This document shows, piece after piece, positions 31,250-40,518 of a DNA stretch of 64,000 nucleotides. The first letter of the stretch is position 1. Every line of letters starts with the position of its first letter. Source of the DNA: Vibrio astriarenae (GTDB taxonomy: Bacteria; Pseudomonadota; Gammaproteobacteria; Enterobacterales; Vibrionaceae); contig NZ_CP047475.1 of assembly GCF_010587385.1 (NCBI RefSeq), forward strand, positions 2,046,001-2,110,000, written 5' to 3'. Position numbers and translations under genes: made by a program. The notes under the pieces were generated by a model. It was not told where the DNA came from. It searched no databases and worked only from the letters and a program-made list of their open reading frames with translations.

Positions 31250-31285
31250 AAAAAGAAAAACGGCAGAGAACAAAGTCCTCTGCCG
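31250..31285 (-). terminator. Terminator of the glycine-zipper gene
   Basis: On the minus strand CGGCAGAG pairs with CTCTGCCG (positions 31278-31285 and 31261-31268), followed by TTTTTCTTTT, 46 bases past the stop. Confidence 0.85.
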
Positions 31286-31330
31286 CCACTAGCCATCAGT
31301 GAGTCACCCAATAAAGGGGCCCTGACGTTA

Positions 31331-31720
31331 TTAGTTTAATACTGTATATCCACGATTTGTCATGCAGTTGCGCATTACCGTTTGCTGGTCAGCTTCATAG
31401 TTATCTTGATTTTCACGACGATCGCGACTGCCACCTAGAACACCTGCAGCAACGCCAACACCCGCGCCTACTTTCGCACCAGATGAGCCTGAACCACCGG
31501 CAATTGCACTACCTGCTGCACCAAGTGCTGCACCTTTCACTGCGCCGCCAACTGCACCACGTGAACGTGTCTCTTTCTGTACTTGTCCAGCCAGTTCTTC
31601 ACATTGGTGTAGATCGTAGATGTAATCTTTTTCATCAACACCGTTCTTGTCGATGATTAGATTGGCGTGTGCGCCAGCAGCCAAACTGGTCAAAGTGATA
31701 AATAATGTCAGGCGTTTCAT
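31331..31720 (-). CDS. Glycine-zipper family exported protein
   Basis: 129 residues: a signal peptide (MKRLTLFITLTSLAAGAHA), a short polar domain with YIYDLHQCEELAGQVQ, then a glycine-zipper segment (about 55-97) with repeated small residues such as GAVKGAALGAAGSAIAGG. It ends with an acidic stretch and MRNCMTNRGYTVLN. The two Cys (CEELAG and NCMTN) probably form a disulfide. Glycine zippers pack helices in membranes; related proteins are outer membrane or periplasmic, with no known role. GGAG lies upstream of the ATG. It has its own terminator. Confidence 0.8.
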   Translation of the reverse strand: MKRLTLFITLTSLAAGAHANLIIDKNGVDEKDYIYDLHQCEELAGQVQKETRSRGAVGGAVKGAALGAAGSAIAGGSGSSGAKVGAGVGVAAGVLGGSRDRRENQDNYEADQQTVMRNCMTNRGYTVLN

Positions 31721-31846
31721 AAAAACTCCGGAAGTTGAGACTGATTTAACCTTGTTGTTTCCACAAAGACTAACCGCATTCCTCTCAACTCACCTAGGAA
31801 TAGTAACTATTCCATATGGAATAATACTTAACCGTCTGATTAAACT

Positions 31847-31880
31847 AAAAACACCCAAGCCAAAGTTTCTGGGTGTTTTT
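31847..31880. terminator. Terminator of the chemoreceptor gene
   Basis: AAAAACACCCA (31847-31857) and TGGGTGTTTTT (31870-31880) are exact reverse complements, 12 bases past the chemoreceptor stop, with a T run in both directions. Confidence 0.85.
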
Positions 31881-31891
31881 GGTTTCGATAT

Positions 31892-34012
31892 TTAGCTAAC
31901 TTTAAATTGCTGCATTAAGGCCTGCTGCTGTGAAGATATTCCATCTATTGATTGCGCGACGTCTTCGGAATCCTTTGCGTTTTGCAGTATTCCTGCACTT
32001 AGGTCTCGGATATTTGCAACATTCTGATTCACCTCTGTAGAGACTTGCTGCTGCTCTTCGGCAGCCTTGACAATTTGACTATTCATATCATGAATAGCGT
32101 TAACCGAATCAGCGATTTGCTTAAGTTCCTCTACCGCCTTTTTTACCTCAACCGCAGCGCCTGATGCGAGCGTGTTACCCACTTCAATGGCATCCACAAC
32201 ATCTTGAGTTCCTGCTTCAACCTTATTGATCACTTCACGAATTTCTCCCACGGAGTCTTGCGTGCGTGTCGCTAAGCCCCTTACCTCATCAGCGACAACG
32301 GCAAAGCCACGTCCCTGATCACCCGCACGGGCTGCTTCAATCGCTGCATTCAGTGCCAATAGATTGGTTTGCTCTGAAATCCCTTCAATGACAGCAAGTA
32401 TCTCAGTGATATTGGCATTGTTTTCGGCAAGCGCGGTCACTACAGGTACCGCCGCTGTCATATTATCGACAAGCTTATTCATCTCACCCTCAGTAGACAC
32501 CACAACTTGCTCACCGGCCAGTGCTGATTCTTGCGCTTGAAGCGCAGCAACCACTGCAGATTCAGCATTTTGTACTACCATACCAGCCGTTTGTGTCATC
32601 TCTTCTGATGCAGTCGCCACTAAATCCACCTCTTTGAACTGAGCGCTGCTACTTTCTCGTGTCTCATGAGCATAGTGTTTTGCTTGCTGTGTCGTACTTG
32701 CGATCTCATTGGAGGTATTAACAACATCTGAGATAGTCTCTTGCAAGCGGGTAAGGAAGGTATTAAACCCGTGAGCCAAGGCCCCCAGCTCATCTTTCGA
32801 GTTGACGGTTAAACGTTGGGTTAAGTCACCCTCACCCGATGAAATTTCTTCAAGGCGGTTAGCGACAGCCCTAATCGGTCTCACGATACTCCTAGCCATT
32901 AGATAAATCACACCGAGCGCTACTGCAATCACTAGTGCCGCAAAAATTAGCTCCTTTTCTATCGCCTCTTTCATCTGCTCTGCAATAACGGTATCCAAAC
33001 TAAAAGCATCTGCAAATACGGCATCTCGCGGAATTTCAATCATCACACGCCAAACTTGACTGCCCAGTGAAATCGGCACATAAACAGCGAATTGCTGCTG
33101 ATTTTCACTCCATTGGGATGTCACTGCAGACTGAGCAAACAAACGACTTAACTCTGGTTGGGTAAAATCCGCACTTGTATATGCTGTGAGCAGTGTAAGA
33201 TCCGTGCTGTCAGTCGCAATGACACGATTCTGTGCGTCTGTTATCGTAACAAGCCCTACACCATCAAAGAGCTGTTCATCGGCATTCGTAACGATTGATG
33301 CCATTGAGGAGAGGTTAATCACAGTGCCAAAGAAACCGAGTAACTCTCCCTCAGATCTCACTGGCACCGAGAGTGGAACGTTCAAAATAGTACGGCTGTT
33401 GAAAATTTTCGTTTCGACAGCCCCAAGACAGACCGAGTTCGATGCAGACAGGCAAGATTCAATACTATTAAACCGGCCGCTAGCCAGTTGACTTTCTTTG
33501 AGTACTCGTTGAACTGGCTGCTGACTGTTCTCTTCCATCGACCACAAAGAGGCGAAGCGACCTACGTCGTTTGAACCTACGTAATCAGCCCCGGCGTAGT
33601 TCGTATCTTCACTATCTAGCGCATCGGGAAGAAAGACGAGATACGCGCTATCGATCTCGTCAAAACTCACCACCGTTTCACGAACAATGTCGACTAATGC
33701 CGTTCGCAAATCTTCACTTGAACCAAAACTATCTTCGCTACTGGATTTCGACAACAACACCGTTGCAGCAATCATTTCTGCTCGCAACTGTGCTCGCTCG
33801 AGATATTGCTCCACTTCAAGTGATGCAAGCATCGCTTGAGTAATCACTAATTGTTGAGATTTGTCTTGAACAGTACGCGTTGAATGCGCTTGAACCACGC
33901 TCTGGTTGGTTGTGGCGTTATATAGTGACAGAGCGACAAGAGACAAAGAAGTTACAAGTAGACAGCAACCGACGAGTAAAGTGATTTTCCACTGCACTGA
34001 AAGTGTTCGCAT
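31892..34012 (-). CDS. Methyl-accepting chemotaxis protein with dCache-type sensor
   Basis: 706-residue membrane receptor. Helix TM1 (about 9-30), a large periplasmic sensor domain (about 35-345) of the double-Cache type, TM2 (about 353-373), a HAMP domain (about 375-430, with [16 protein letters not shown]) and a signalling domain to the end. The signalling hairpin tip is recognisable from [20 protein letters not shown] and [15 protein letters not shown]. It relays ligand binding to CheA/CheW. The ligand is unknown; dCache receptors often bind amino acids or carboxylates. A pair of Cys ([13 protein letters not shown]) in the sensor may form a disulfide. Single gene, divergent from xthA. Confidence 0.93.
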   Translation of the reverse strand: MRTLSVQWKITLLVGCCLLVTSLSLVALSLYNATTNQSVVQAHSTRTVQDKSQQLVITQAMLASLEVEQYLERAQLRAEMIAATVLLSKSSSEDSFGSSEDLRTALVDIVRETVVSFDEIDSAYLVFLPDALDSEDTNYAGADYVGSNDVGRFASLWSMEENSQQPVQRVLKESQLASGRFNSIESCLSASNSVCLGAVETKIFNSRTILNVPLSVPVRSEGELLGFFGTVINLSSMASIVTNADEQLFDGVGLVTITDAQNRVIATDSTDLTLLTAYTSADFTQPELSRLFAQSAVTSQWSENQQQFAVYVPISLGSQVWRVMIEIPRDAVFADAFSLDTVIAEQMKEAIEKELIFAALVIAVALGVIYLMARSIVRPIRAVANRLEEISSGEGDLTQRLTVNSKDELGALAHGFNTFLTRLQETISDVVNTSNEIASTTQQAKHYAHETRESSSAQFKEVDLVATASEEMTQTAGMVVQNAESAVVAALQAQESALAGEQVVVSTEGEMNKLVDNMTAAVPVVTALAENNANITEILAVIEGISEQTNLLALNAAIEAARAGDQGRGFAVVADEVRGLATRTQDSVGEIREVINKVEAGTQDVVDAIEVGNTLASGAAVEVKKAVEELKQIADSVNAIHDMNSQIVKAAEEQQQVSTEVNQNVANIRDLSAGILQNAKDSEDVAQSIDGISSQQQALMQQFKVS

Positions 34013-34296
34013 AACACATCCTTATTTAGGCAAACATCCGCAATAAGCCATGCCTTGAGGCACAAACTTACAATTATAATTTGAAGTGATTGTGTAGCCG
34101 GCCATATCCTTGCCCGTGCCACATGAATGATAGTCATACAACTTTGGTTGTAGAAACCAAAAATACATCACATTAAGTTAACAACTCAATACTTTATCGA
34201 CCGCTTTACCCTTAACTTAAGAAATTTTGACTGTTCTTCATGTTAGAATCCCTAAAAACACGCTGTGTTTACTCTTAATAAAAGACGGATCGAACA

Positions 34297-35103
34297 ATGA
34301 AAATAGTCAGCTTCAACATAAATGGCCTGCGTGCCCGCCTCCATCAACTTCAAGCGCTGATCGACAAACATCAGCCAGATGTCATTGGTCTGCAAGAGAT
34401 CAAAGTGCACAATGAAGCCTTCCCAATCGAAGATGTAGAAGCCATGGGTTACCACGTCTACTTCCATGGCCAAAAAGCGCACTATGGTGTCGCTATGCTG
34501 TGCAAGAAAGAAGCCCTGCACGTGCAAAAAGGCTTTCCGACGGATAACGAAGAGCACCAAAAACGCATGATTATGTGCACTGTGGAAGATGATAACGGTG
34601 ATAAGGTGACGGTGCTTAACGGCTACTTCCCACAAGGCGACAATATCGCTCATGAAACAAAGTTTCCGTACAAGCGTCAGTTTTACAAAGACCTTATGAC
34701 GTACCTCAATGAGCACCACAGTGCCGATGAAAAACTGGTTGTGATGGGTGATATCAACATCAGCCCAATAGATGACGACATCGGTATTGGTGAGCCTAAC
34801 CGCAAGCGTTGGCTGAAAACTGGTAAGTGCTCATTCCAACCAGAAGAGCGTGAATGGCTACAAACTCTCCTTGATTGGGGTCTTACTGATACGTTCCGTC
34901 AAATTCACCCTGATGTGAATGACCGATTCTCGTGGTTTGATTACCGCTCAAAAGGTTTCCCTGACAATCGCGGCCTACGAATCGATGTGATATTGGCTAC
35001 AGAGTCACTCGCAGCACAGTGCTTCGAGTCAGATGTCGATTATGAACTCCGTGGCATTGAGAAACCTTCGGATCATGCACCTATTTGGTCTAGCTTTAAG
35101 TAA
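34297..35103 (+). CDS. xthA: Exonuclease III (AP endonuclease)
   Basis: 268 residues. Removes 3' blocks and cuts at abasic sites in base excision repair. Endonuclease/exonuclease/phosphatase fold: NINGLRARL (about 8-16), metal ligand Glu34 in GLQEIKV, catalytic segment [10 protein letters not shown] (about 149-158) and the C-terminal SDHAPIW with the active-site His. The length is that of E. coli XthA. Single gene between a chemoreceptor and the amino acid importer, with a terminator shared by the convergent importer operon. Confidence 0.97.
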   Translation: MKIVSFNINGLRARLHQLQALIDKHQPDVIGLQEIKVHNEAFPIEDVEAMGYHVYFHGQKAHYGVAMLCKKEALHVQKGFPTDNEEHQKRMIMCTVEDDNGDKVTVLNGYFPQGDNIAHETKFPYKRQFYKDLMTYLNEHHSADEKLVVMGDINISPIDDDIGIGEPNRKRWLKTGKCSFQPEEREWLQTLLDWGLTDTFRQIHPDVNDRFSWFDYRSKGFPDNRGLRIDVILATESLAAQCFESDVDYELRGIEKPSDHAPIWSSFK

Positions 35104-35124
35104 TAGACGAATTCATTAGAATCA

Positions 35125-35152
35125 AAAAGAGCGCCCATTATGGCGCTCTTTT
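35125..35152. terminator. Bidirectional terminator between xthA and the importer operon
   Basis: GAGCGCC (35129-35135) pairs with GGCGCTC (35142-35148), flanked by an A run and a T run. Confidence 0.85.
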
Positions 35153-35156
35153 CACA

Positions 35157-35834
35157 TCAACTCAAAGGCTTCAAATACGCCAAGAAACGCTTCTCTGCAA
35201 ACTTAAAGCACCACAGAATAATAAACGTCAGCGCCATATAGAACATGCCTGCCGTAAGGAATGACTCAAACGGAGCATAGTAGCGCGAGTTCACCAAACG
35301 AGCAGCACCCGTTAGATCTAAGATGGTGACAATCCCTGCAACCGCTGAGCCATGCAGCATAAAGATCACTTCGTTGCTGTACGCAGGAAGCGCTCTACGC
35401 AACGCACTTGGCAAAATAATACGGCGATAGGTCATGAACGTACCCATACCATAAGCCTTCGCAGCTTCTACTTCCCCTTTTGGTAGCCCGTTAATCGCAC
35501 CGCGAATGATCTCTGCGGTATAAGCCGAAGTGTTAAGTACAAAAGCCACCAAGGCACAGAACCAAGCATGTTGCCACATGGTATCTTTCACTGGGAAGAA
35601 CTGATCCATACCGTAATAGATCAAGTAGAGCTGAACAAGAAGCGGTGTACCTCGGAAAAAGTAGATAAACGCCCAACTCGGTAGCCAAAATATCGGATTG
35701 GATGTGTTGCGAGCTATCGCTAACGGAATGGCAATACACAACCCAATGATCAGCGCGAGACCCACCAGCCAAACGGTCGTCCATAACCCTTCAAGGTAAA
35801 TTGGAAAGCTTTCTACAACTAAAGAAAAATCCAT
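35157..35834 (-). CDS. Polar amino acid ABC transporter permease (ArtM/HisM/AotM type)
   Basis: 225-residue inner membrane subunit with about five helices. The family loop for ATPase coupling is visible (EIIRGAINGLPKGEVEAAKAYG, about residues 108-129). It pairs with the next gene as a heterodimeric channel for a basic amino acid, judging by similarity to the Art, His and Aot systems. It is the last gene of the operon ATPase, binding protein, permease Q, permease M, and starts 2 bases after permease Q. Confidence 0.88.
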   Translation of the reverse strand: MDFSLVVESFPIYLEGLWTTVWLVGLALIIGLCIAIPLAIARNTSNPIFWLPSWAFIYFFRGTPLLVQLYLIYYGMDQFFPVKDTMWQHAWFCALVAFVLNTSAYTAEIIRGAINGLPKGEVEAAKAYGMGTFMTYRRIILPSALRRALPAYSNEVIFMLHGSAVAGIVTILDLTGAARLVNSRYYAPFESFLTAGMFYMALTFIILWCFKFAEKRFLAYLKPLS

Positions 35835-35836
35835 GA

Positions 35837-36577
35837 TTACCTCGCGTGAATACTAAATTTACGTTCAACCAGCTTCAGCAAGCCTGTTGATACTGCAGTA
35901 AAGAAAAGGAAGATCACGGCCACTGTCATGTAGAAAGTGAACGGCATTTTGGTTGAACCTGCCGCTAGAGAGCTGATTCGCACCATGTCTTCAAGACCGA
36001 TAATCGAAACCAGAGCCGTAGTTTTAAGCAGTACCAACCAGTTGTTACCAAAGCCCGGCAGAGCATGGCGAATCATTTGTGGAAGCAAAATACGGTGGAA
36101 GGCCTTGAACGCGCTCATGCCATAGGCTTTTGCCGCTTCCATTTGTCCCTTATCAACCGCCATGATGGCGCCGCGGAACGTTTCTGCCATATAGGCACCG
36201 AAGATAAATCCGATAGTCAACACACCCGCAATAAATGGGCTAACGTCGATGTAATCAGGGAGGTACGAAACCCATTCATGATCAGGGTTACGACCTGTAA
36301 AGAATTCGTTCAACCACTCATTAGTGCCATAAAGGGTGTTATTAAGCAGAATTTGCCCGCCGAAAAAGATCAGCATCATCAGCACTAAGTCGGGAATACC
36401 ACGGATAATGGTGGTGTAAAGAGTCGCGATGGCGCGTGCCCATCGGTAAGGTGCAAGCTTAGCAAGCGCACCAGCCATGCCAAGAATGACGGCAAGCAAT
36501 AGCGATAGAAGCGCTACTTCAATCGTCAAGATAGCCCCTTTAAAGATAGAGGCTTCATATCCTTGTAAGTCGATCAT
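35837..36577 (-). CDS. Polar amino acid ABC transporter permease (ArtQ/HisQ/AotQ type)
   Basis: 246 residues from the ATG at 36577, where MIDLQGYEASIFKGAILTI is the usual start of this family and AGGAA precedes it. An upstream extension to 36652 has no family support. The coupling loop ETFRGAIMAVDKGQMEAAKAYG is present. About five transmembrane helices, with a loop of about 35 residues (GTNEWLNEFFTGRNPDHEW) between the second and third. Forms the importer with the downstream permease. Confidence 0.88.
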   Translation of the reverse strand: MIDLQGYEASIFKGAILTIEVALLSLLLAVILGMAGALAKLAPYRWARAIATLYTTIIRGIPDLVLMMLIFFGGQILLNNTLYGTNEWLNEFFTGRNPDHEWVSYLPDYIDVSPFIAGVLTIGFIFGAYMAETFRGAIMAVDKGQMEAAKAYGMSAFKAFHRILLPQMIRHALPGFGNNWLVLLKTTALVSIIGLEDMVRISSLAAGSTKMPFTFYMTVAVIFLFFTAVSTGLLKLVERKFSIHAR

Positions 36578-36661
36578 AGAGGATTCCTGTCCTGACCTTT
36601 CAAAACTACACTGGCAGGGAGAAAGGAGGGTTGGCCTACCTGAGCAGGCCAACTATTTTGA

Positions 36662-37429
36662 TTAATCGCCGTAAACGTCGTAGTTAAAGTATTTTGCTGC
36701 GATTTCTTGGTATTTGCCTTGCTCACGTAGAGATTGGATAGCACCAGACAATGCTTCAGTTAGGTCTTTATCTTGCTTGCGTACAGCGATACCGAAACCT
36801 TCACCGAACCATTTAGGATCAGTCAGTGATGGGCCTGTGAACTCATAAGCATCACCACCATCTGCGTTTAATACACCTTCTTCTAGTGCAGATGCATCGC
36901 CCAATACTGCTGAGATACGACCGTTTGCTAGGTCAAGGTATGCCTCGTCAAAAGAGCCATAACGTACGATGTCTACATCTTTGTAGTTGTCCGTCAGATA
37001 TTTGTCATGAGTGGTTGCACGTTGAACGCCAATCTTCACGCCTGCTAGGTTTTCGAAGTCGATACCTGCATCTTTCTTAGCGATAAATTTGTTCGGGATA
37101 AGAGCGTATTTTTCAGTAAAATCAATACGCTTCTTACGCTCTTCAGTGATAGACATCGCTGCAATAATCGCGTCGTATTTACGCGCTAGCAGTGACGGAA
37201 TAATGCCGTCCCAGTCTTGCGGTACGATCACACACTTCGCTTTTAGCTCTTCACACAGCGCGTTTGCCATATCCACATCAAAGCCTTTCAGTGAACCGTC
37301 ACCTTCTGTCCAGCTAAATGGAGGGTATGCGCCCTCGATACCGAAACGAATGGTGTTCCATTCCTTCGCTTGCGCCATACCTGTTACTGCTGTTGCTGCG
37401 ATTGTCGCGGCTAATAACCACTTTTTCAT
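36662..37429 (-). CDS. Periplasmic basic/polar amino acid-binding protein
   Basis: 255 residues: signal peptide (MKKWLLAATIAATAVTGMAQA) and an SBP family 3 domain with RFGIEGAYPPFSWTEGDGSLKG split over about 28-49 and AAMSITEERKKRIDFTEKY, the family 3 signature. It captures the amino acid for the two permeases; relatives bind arginine, ornithine, lysine or histidine, so the exact ligand is not certain. An in-frame ATG two codons earlier (37435) lies against the AGGAG sequence; the one at 37429 has normal 7-base spacing and is preferred. Confidence 0.9.
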   Translation of the reverse strand: MKKWLLAATIAATAVTGMAQAKEWNTIRFGIEGAYPPFSWTEGDGSLKGFDVDMANALCEELKAKCVIVPQDWDGIIPSLLARKYDAIIAAMSITEERKKRIDFTEKYALIPNKFIAKKDAGIDFENLAGVKIGVQRATTHDKYLTDNYKDVDIVRYGSFDEAYLDLANGRISAVLGDASALEEGVLNADGGDAYEFTGPSLTDPKWFGEGFGIAVRKQDKDLTEALSGAIQSLREQGKYQEIAAKYFNYDVYGD

Positions 37430-37514
37430 TTCCATACTCCTGTGATTGTTATTGTCGTGCTCGTTGGTTTGAAACCCAATAGACTGCCTTTATCCATTCT
37501 GTGAGCACAGGTTT

Positions 37515-38285
37515 TTAGTAAATAGATGATATAAACTGCTGTAGTCGTTCTGATTCAGGGTTCGTAAATAGCTTAGCTGGATCTCCCTGCTCTTCCACTT
37601 TCCCTTGGTGAAGGAACATGACGTGGTTTGATACGTCACGAGCAAAAGCCATTTCGTGCGTCACCACCAGCATGGTTCTCCCCTCTTCGGCAAGCTCACG
37701 CATCACACCCAATACTTCACCAACGAGTTCAGGGTCGAGTGCGGAGGTAGGCTCATCAAACAACATCACTTCTGGGTCAACGGCGAGTGCTCGTGCGATA
37801 GCTGCACGCTGCTGTTGACCACCAGAGAGGTGTCCTGGGTAGTAGTCTTTGCGCTCCCAAAGACCCACTTTTTTGAGAAGTAGCTCTGCGTTTTCGATCG
37901 CTTGTGCTTTAGGTACACCCAACACGTGCACAGGCGCTTCGATAACATTTTCGAGAACAGTCATGTGTGACCAAAGGTTGAAGCTTTGAAACACCATCGC
38001 AAGACGAGAGCGGATACGCTGAACTTGCTTTTCATTGACGGGTTGGGATTCACCAGAGCGGTTCTGTTTCATTTGAATCAATTCACCATTGACCCAAATC
38101 TCACCCGCAGTAGGTGTTTCAAGAAGGTTGATACAACGAAGGAAGGTACTTTTACCTGAGCCAGAGGAGCCGATGATGGAGATCACGTCACCTTTGTGCG
38201 CCTCAAGGGAGATCCCTTTCAATACTTCATTTTGGCCAAAGGTTTTGTGTAGATCTTTGATATCTAGCGCGGCGACATCTTTCAT
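37515..38285 (-). CDS. Polar amino acid ABC transporter ATP-binding protein (HisP/ArtP/AotP type)
   Basis: 256 residues. Walker A GSSGSGKST (about 39-47), Q-loop VFQSFNLWSHMTV, signature LSGGQQQR, Walker B VMLFDEPTSALDPE and switch His in VVTHEMAFA. Powers the importer formed with the three downstream genes. The extra stretch QMKQNRSGESQPVNEKQVQR between Walker A and the Q-loop is longer than in ArtP and like HisP and AotP, which hints at histidine, lysine, arginine or ornithine as substrate (inference). First gene of the operon. Confidence 0.92.
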   Translation of the reverse strand: MKDVAALDIKDLHKTFGQNEVLKGISLEAHKGDVISIIGSSGSGKSTFLRCINLLETPTAGEIWVNGELIQMKQNRSGESQPVNEKQVQRIRSRLAMVFQSFNLWSHMTVLENVIEAPVHVLGVPKAQAIENAELLLKKVGLWERKDYYPGHLSGGQQQRAAIARALAVDPEVMLFDEPTSALDPELVGEVLGVMRELAEEGRTMLVVTHEMAFARDVSNHVMFLHQGKVEEQGDPAKLFTNPESERLQQFISSIY

Positions 38286-38602
38286 GCGCTCTAACTCCCT
38301 GTCTTAACATTTATTCTCATCATGAGAAAGTCTGCGTACTAAACTAGCACCCAGCCACAGGGAACGCAACATAGCATTAACGGCAAACGTTTACTTTTTC
38401 AGCAAAAAGCGCGGTAAAAAACAGCGGTCGCGAATAATTAGTCTGTAATAATTTGTAAATGCGGGGATGTATGCCGAAGTTTGAATATTTACTCAAGCGC
38501 ACCCATTAAAGCTCGTGAAACATTAACGCAACAAAAAACGCTCCCTTAAGGGAGCGCTTATATCACTAAATACTACTAAAACTACTAAAACTACTAAAAC
38601 TA
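38286..38602. other. Gap between the importer operon and the large lipoprotein gene
   Basis: 317 bases. It holds the importer promoter, the lipoprotein terminator and a 9-bp tandem repeat. No gene is supported here. Confidence 0.5.
38532..38556 (-). terminator. Terminator of the large lipoprotein gene
   Basis: On the minus strand CGCTCCC, loop TTAA, GGGAGCG (38539-38556), followed by TTTTTTG. It lies about 47 bases past the stop. Confidence 0.8.
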
Positions 38603-38605
38603 CTA
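38572..38605. repeat. 9-bp tandem repeat giving repeated in-frame double stops
   Basis: Three copies of ACTACTAAA at 38572-38598 plus a partial copy that reaches the lipoprotein stop codon. Read on the coding (minus) strand the unit is TAG-TAG-TTT in the gene's frame, so the true stop is followed by three more double stop codons. Confidence 0.9.
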
Positions 38606-40033
38606 TTTTTGGATTATTTCATACCCAACTTTAACCAAATCTAGTTTATTTGATTGAGCTTCATTAGGCGTAGATACAATAGAAACTTTGTCTACAAATT
38701 GTTCTGTTGAAAGCGGAGCATGGTATTGAAACATCATCAACTTAACGAAATCTGAGTTCAAGTCGTCACTGCTGGCGATTACGGAGAACTCTATATTCTC
38801 CCCTCCTTCAGGTTTGTAACTCGCACTAATTTCATAATCTGGAATAACAACAGAATCTCGATCATCCGCAATTGCGTAAATCGTATGCTTAGCGTTCGCT
38901 CCAACCTCGATATATGCTCTTACAAAGTTTTCATCACGAGTATTCACCACCCCGTTCCCTTCAACTGAACAGCCAGCCGCACTACAGAAAACCTCTGGTT
39001 CATTCCCTAAATAGACATAAGCTTCTGCTAACTCATTATCAAAGGATTCATTTGATGCGATGAGTTTGTTCGATTCAACTTTCCAACCATTATACTCGCC
39101 TACATTTCTTAAAGCGTAACTTAACTCATCTGTCAGGTTAACTTGTGTTCGTGATAGATCTAACTCCTGCCAAACAAACGCTGTATCTTTCGAGTAAGTC
39201 ATTACATTTGAACTATCGATAGATTTTGAAGAATCGCTGGTCCAATTTACGTAAGAAAAACCAGTAAGAGTTTCAAGTTCTACTGTTGATGGAATACTAC
39301 CTTCAACATCATTTGACAATGAGGAAGCTTTAGGCATCGCAAAAGAATTAATCATTCCTGAAGCATCATAGCCAGCGAAAAGCACACTTTCTGAGGTCGC
39401 TACAATATCAATCTCTCTCTTAATTGAAGCGCTATTAGTTATTTTGCTATTGCGTAGTGTCTCAAAACTATAATCTGCTATGGCGATACTCCCGTCAGCA
39501 GAAGCTAAACTAGCAGATTTAGCTACATCTGAAACACTCAGTTTGCCAGCTGTGTAACAGGCAGCGTTGCCACCTTGTGGCGATTCAACATTGATGAGGT
39601 AATTACCCAGTAATTCTTTTTGGATAGCTAAAGAATGGTAGTTTCGGCTAGATGATGAGCCAACGTTATCCATAACGACTACGAACCCTGCATCAGGAAC
39701 ATCATTCTCTGTAAAAGTGAGAGTACCCGAGCTATTGATACTTGCCGTTAAGTCTTTAAACATTTCACCATTTGCATCGTAACTAATAACCGATTCAATT
39801 GTTGTGGCGATTTTTGCATAATCCACATTGCCCGAATCATACTCTTTGAAGTACGTTGGATTTTTACAAGTAGACGATAGTAAATCTGGATCTTTATCCA
39901 CTTCCATCTGGATAAAGCTAAATGTGTACTTCGTCGGTGCCGGAGGAGGAGGCGTACCACCACCGCCACCACCACAACCTAGCAACGCACCCGAAAGTGC
40001 CGCCACGATTGGCAAAACAACTGCTTTTTTCAT
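38603..40033 (-). CDS. Large putative lipoprotein with poly-Gly/Pro linker
   Basis: 476 residues. A lipoprotein signal with lipobox LLGC (MKKAVVLPIVAALSGALLGC, Cys20) is followed by GGGGGG and TPPPPAPT, a linker that lifts the domain off the membrane. The rest (about 35-476) is a Ser/Asp/Glu-rich beta-type domain with few Cys (CKNP, CYTAG, and CSAAGC near 360). I do not recognise the family. The acidic, Ser-rich composition suits a surface or outer membrane location. It is divergent from the DUF3360 gene across a 485-base gap. Confidence 0.82.
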   Translation of the reverse strand: MKKAVVLPIVAALSGALLGCGGGGGGTPPPPAPTKYTFSFIQMEVDKDPDLLSSTCKNPTYFKEYDSGNVDYAKIATTIESVISYDANGEMFKDLTASINSSGTLTFTENDVPDAGFVVVMDNVGSSSSRNYHSLAIQKELLGNYLINVESPQGGNAACYTAGKLSVSDVAKSASLASADGSIAIADYSFETLRNSKITNSASIKREIDIVATSESVLFAGYDASGMINSFAMPKASSLSNDVEGSIPSTVELETLTGFSYVNWTSDSSKSIDSSNVMTYSKDTAFVWQELDLSRTQVNLTDELSYALRNVGEYNGWKVESNKLIASNESFDNELAEAYVYLGNEPEVFCSAAGCSVEGNGVVNTRDENFVRAYIEVGANAKHTIYAIADDRDSVVIPDYEISASYKPEGGENIEFSVIASSDDLNSDFVKLMMFQYHAPLSTEQFVDKVSIVSTPNEAQSNKLDLVKVGYEIIQK

Positions 40034-40518
40034 TATTTGGTCCTTTCAATTCATTCTGAGCGGCAAACTCGTGCCGGAAATCTGACTGTGTTAGTTATAT
40101 AGCGGTTTAATGCAGGGTTCATGCCACAAATGTAAATAAGTGTTACCAACTCAAAATCAGGCTAAAAAAGGGTCATTTTTGTATGACAAAGTAATCTACT
40201 TTCCACTTTGAAATCCAGTTTCCCTATATTTGGCAGGGATTTACCATTGAATAGAACGAAATGTAATTAAATTTCACATTAATTTTATAAAGTGATCTAA
40301 ATCAATCACCCAAAAGGGTAAGCACGTTAAACTCCCTGCCAATCTGGGTACACTCCCCTTTTTGTTGGCACGAAGAGGGTCGGGTTGAATATCGCTTGGC
40401 AGCCGTATTAAACCTTTGGCAACTAAAATGTGTGCTAGGATTTTCATAACCATTCATCGCAAGGATTGCGATTTGTTCGAAAGAACATACTTACTATTTC
40501 TAACATCATGAGGAATCT
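40034..40518. promoter_or_regulatory. Lipoprotein-DUF3360 divergent region with an FNR-like box and a palindrome
   Basis: 485 bases. GTGAT-CTAA-ATCAA at 40292-40305 matches the FNR consensus TTGAT-N4-ATCAA at 9 of 10 positions. ATCGCA (40456-40461) and TGCGAT (40467-40472) form a perfect inverted repeat around AGGAT, 47 bases before the DUF3360 start. That element resembles a PurR box but has one base fewer between its halves. No known riboswitch pattern was recognised in the leader. Confidence 0.5.

Noticed and set aside
31809..31824. Near-palindrome around ATTCCATATGGAAT upstream of the glycine-zipper gene
   Set aside because: It lies between a terminator and the gene start with AT-rich flanks; short self-complementary AT words are common and nothing ties it to a known regulator.
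40370..40385. TGGCACGAAGAGGG as a sigma-54 promoter for the DUF3360 gene
   Set aside because: The -24-like part fits but the -12 TTGC element is missing.
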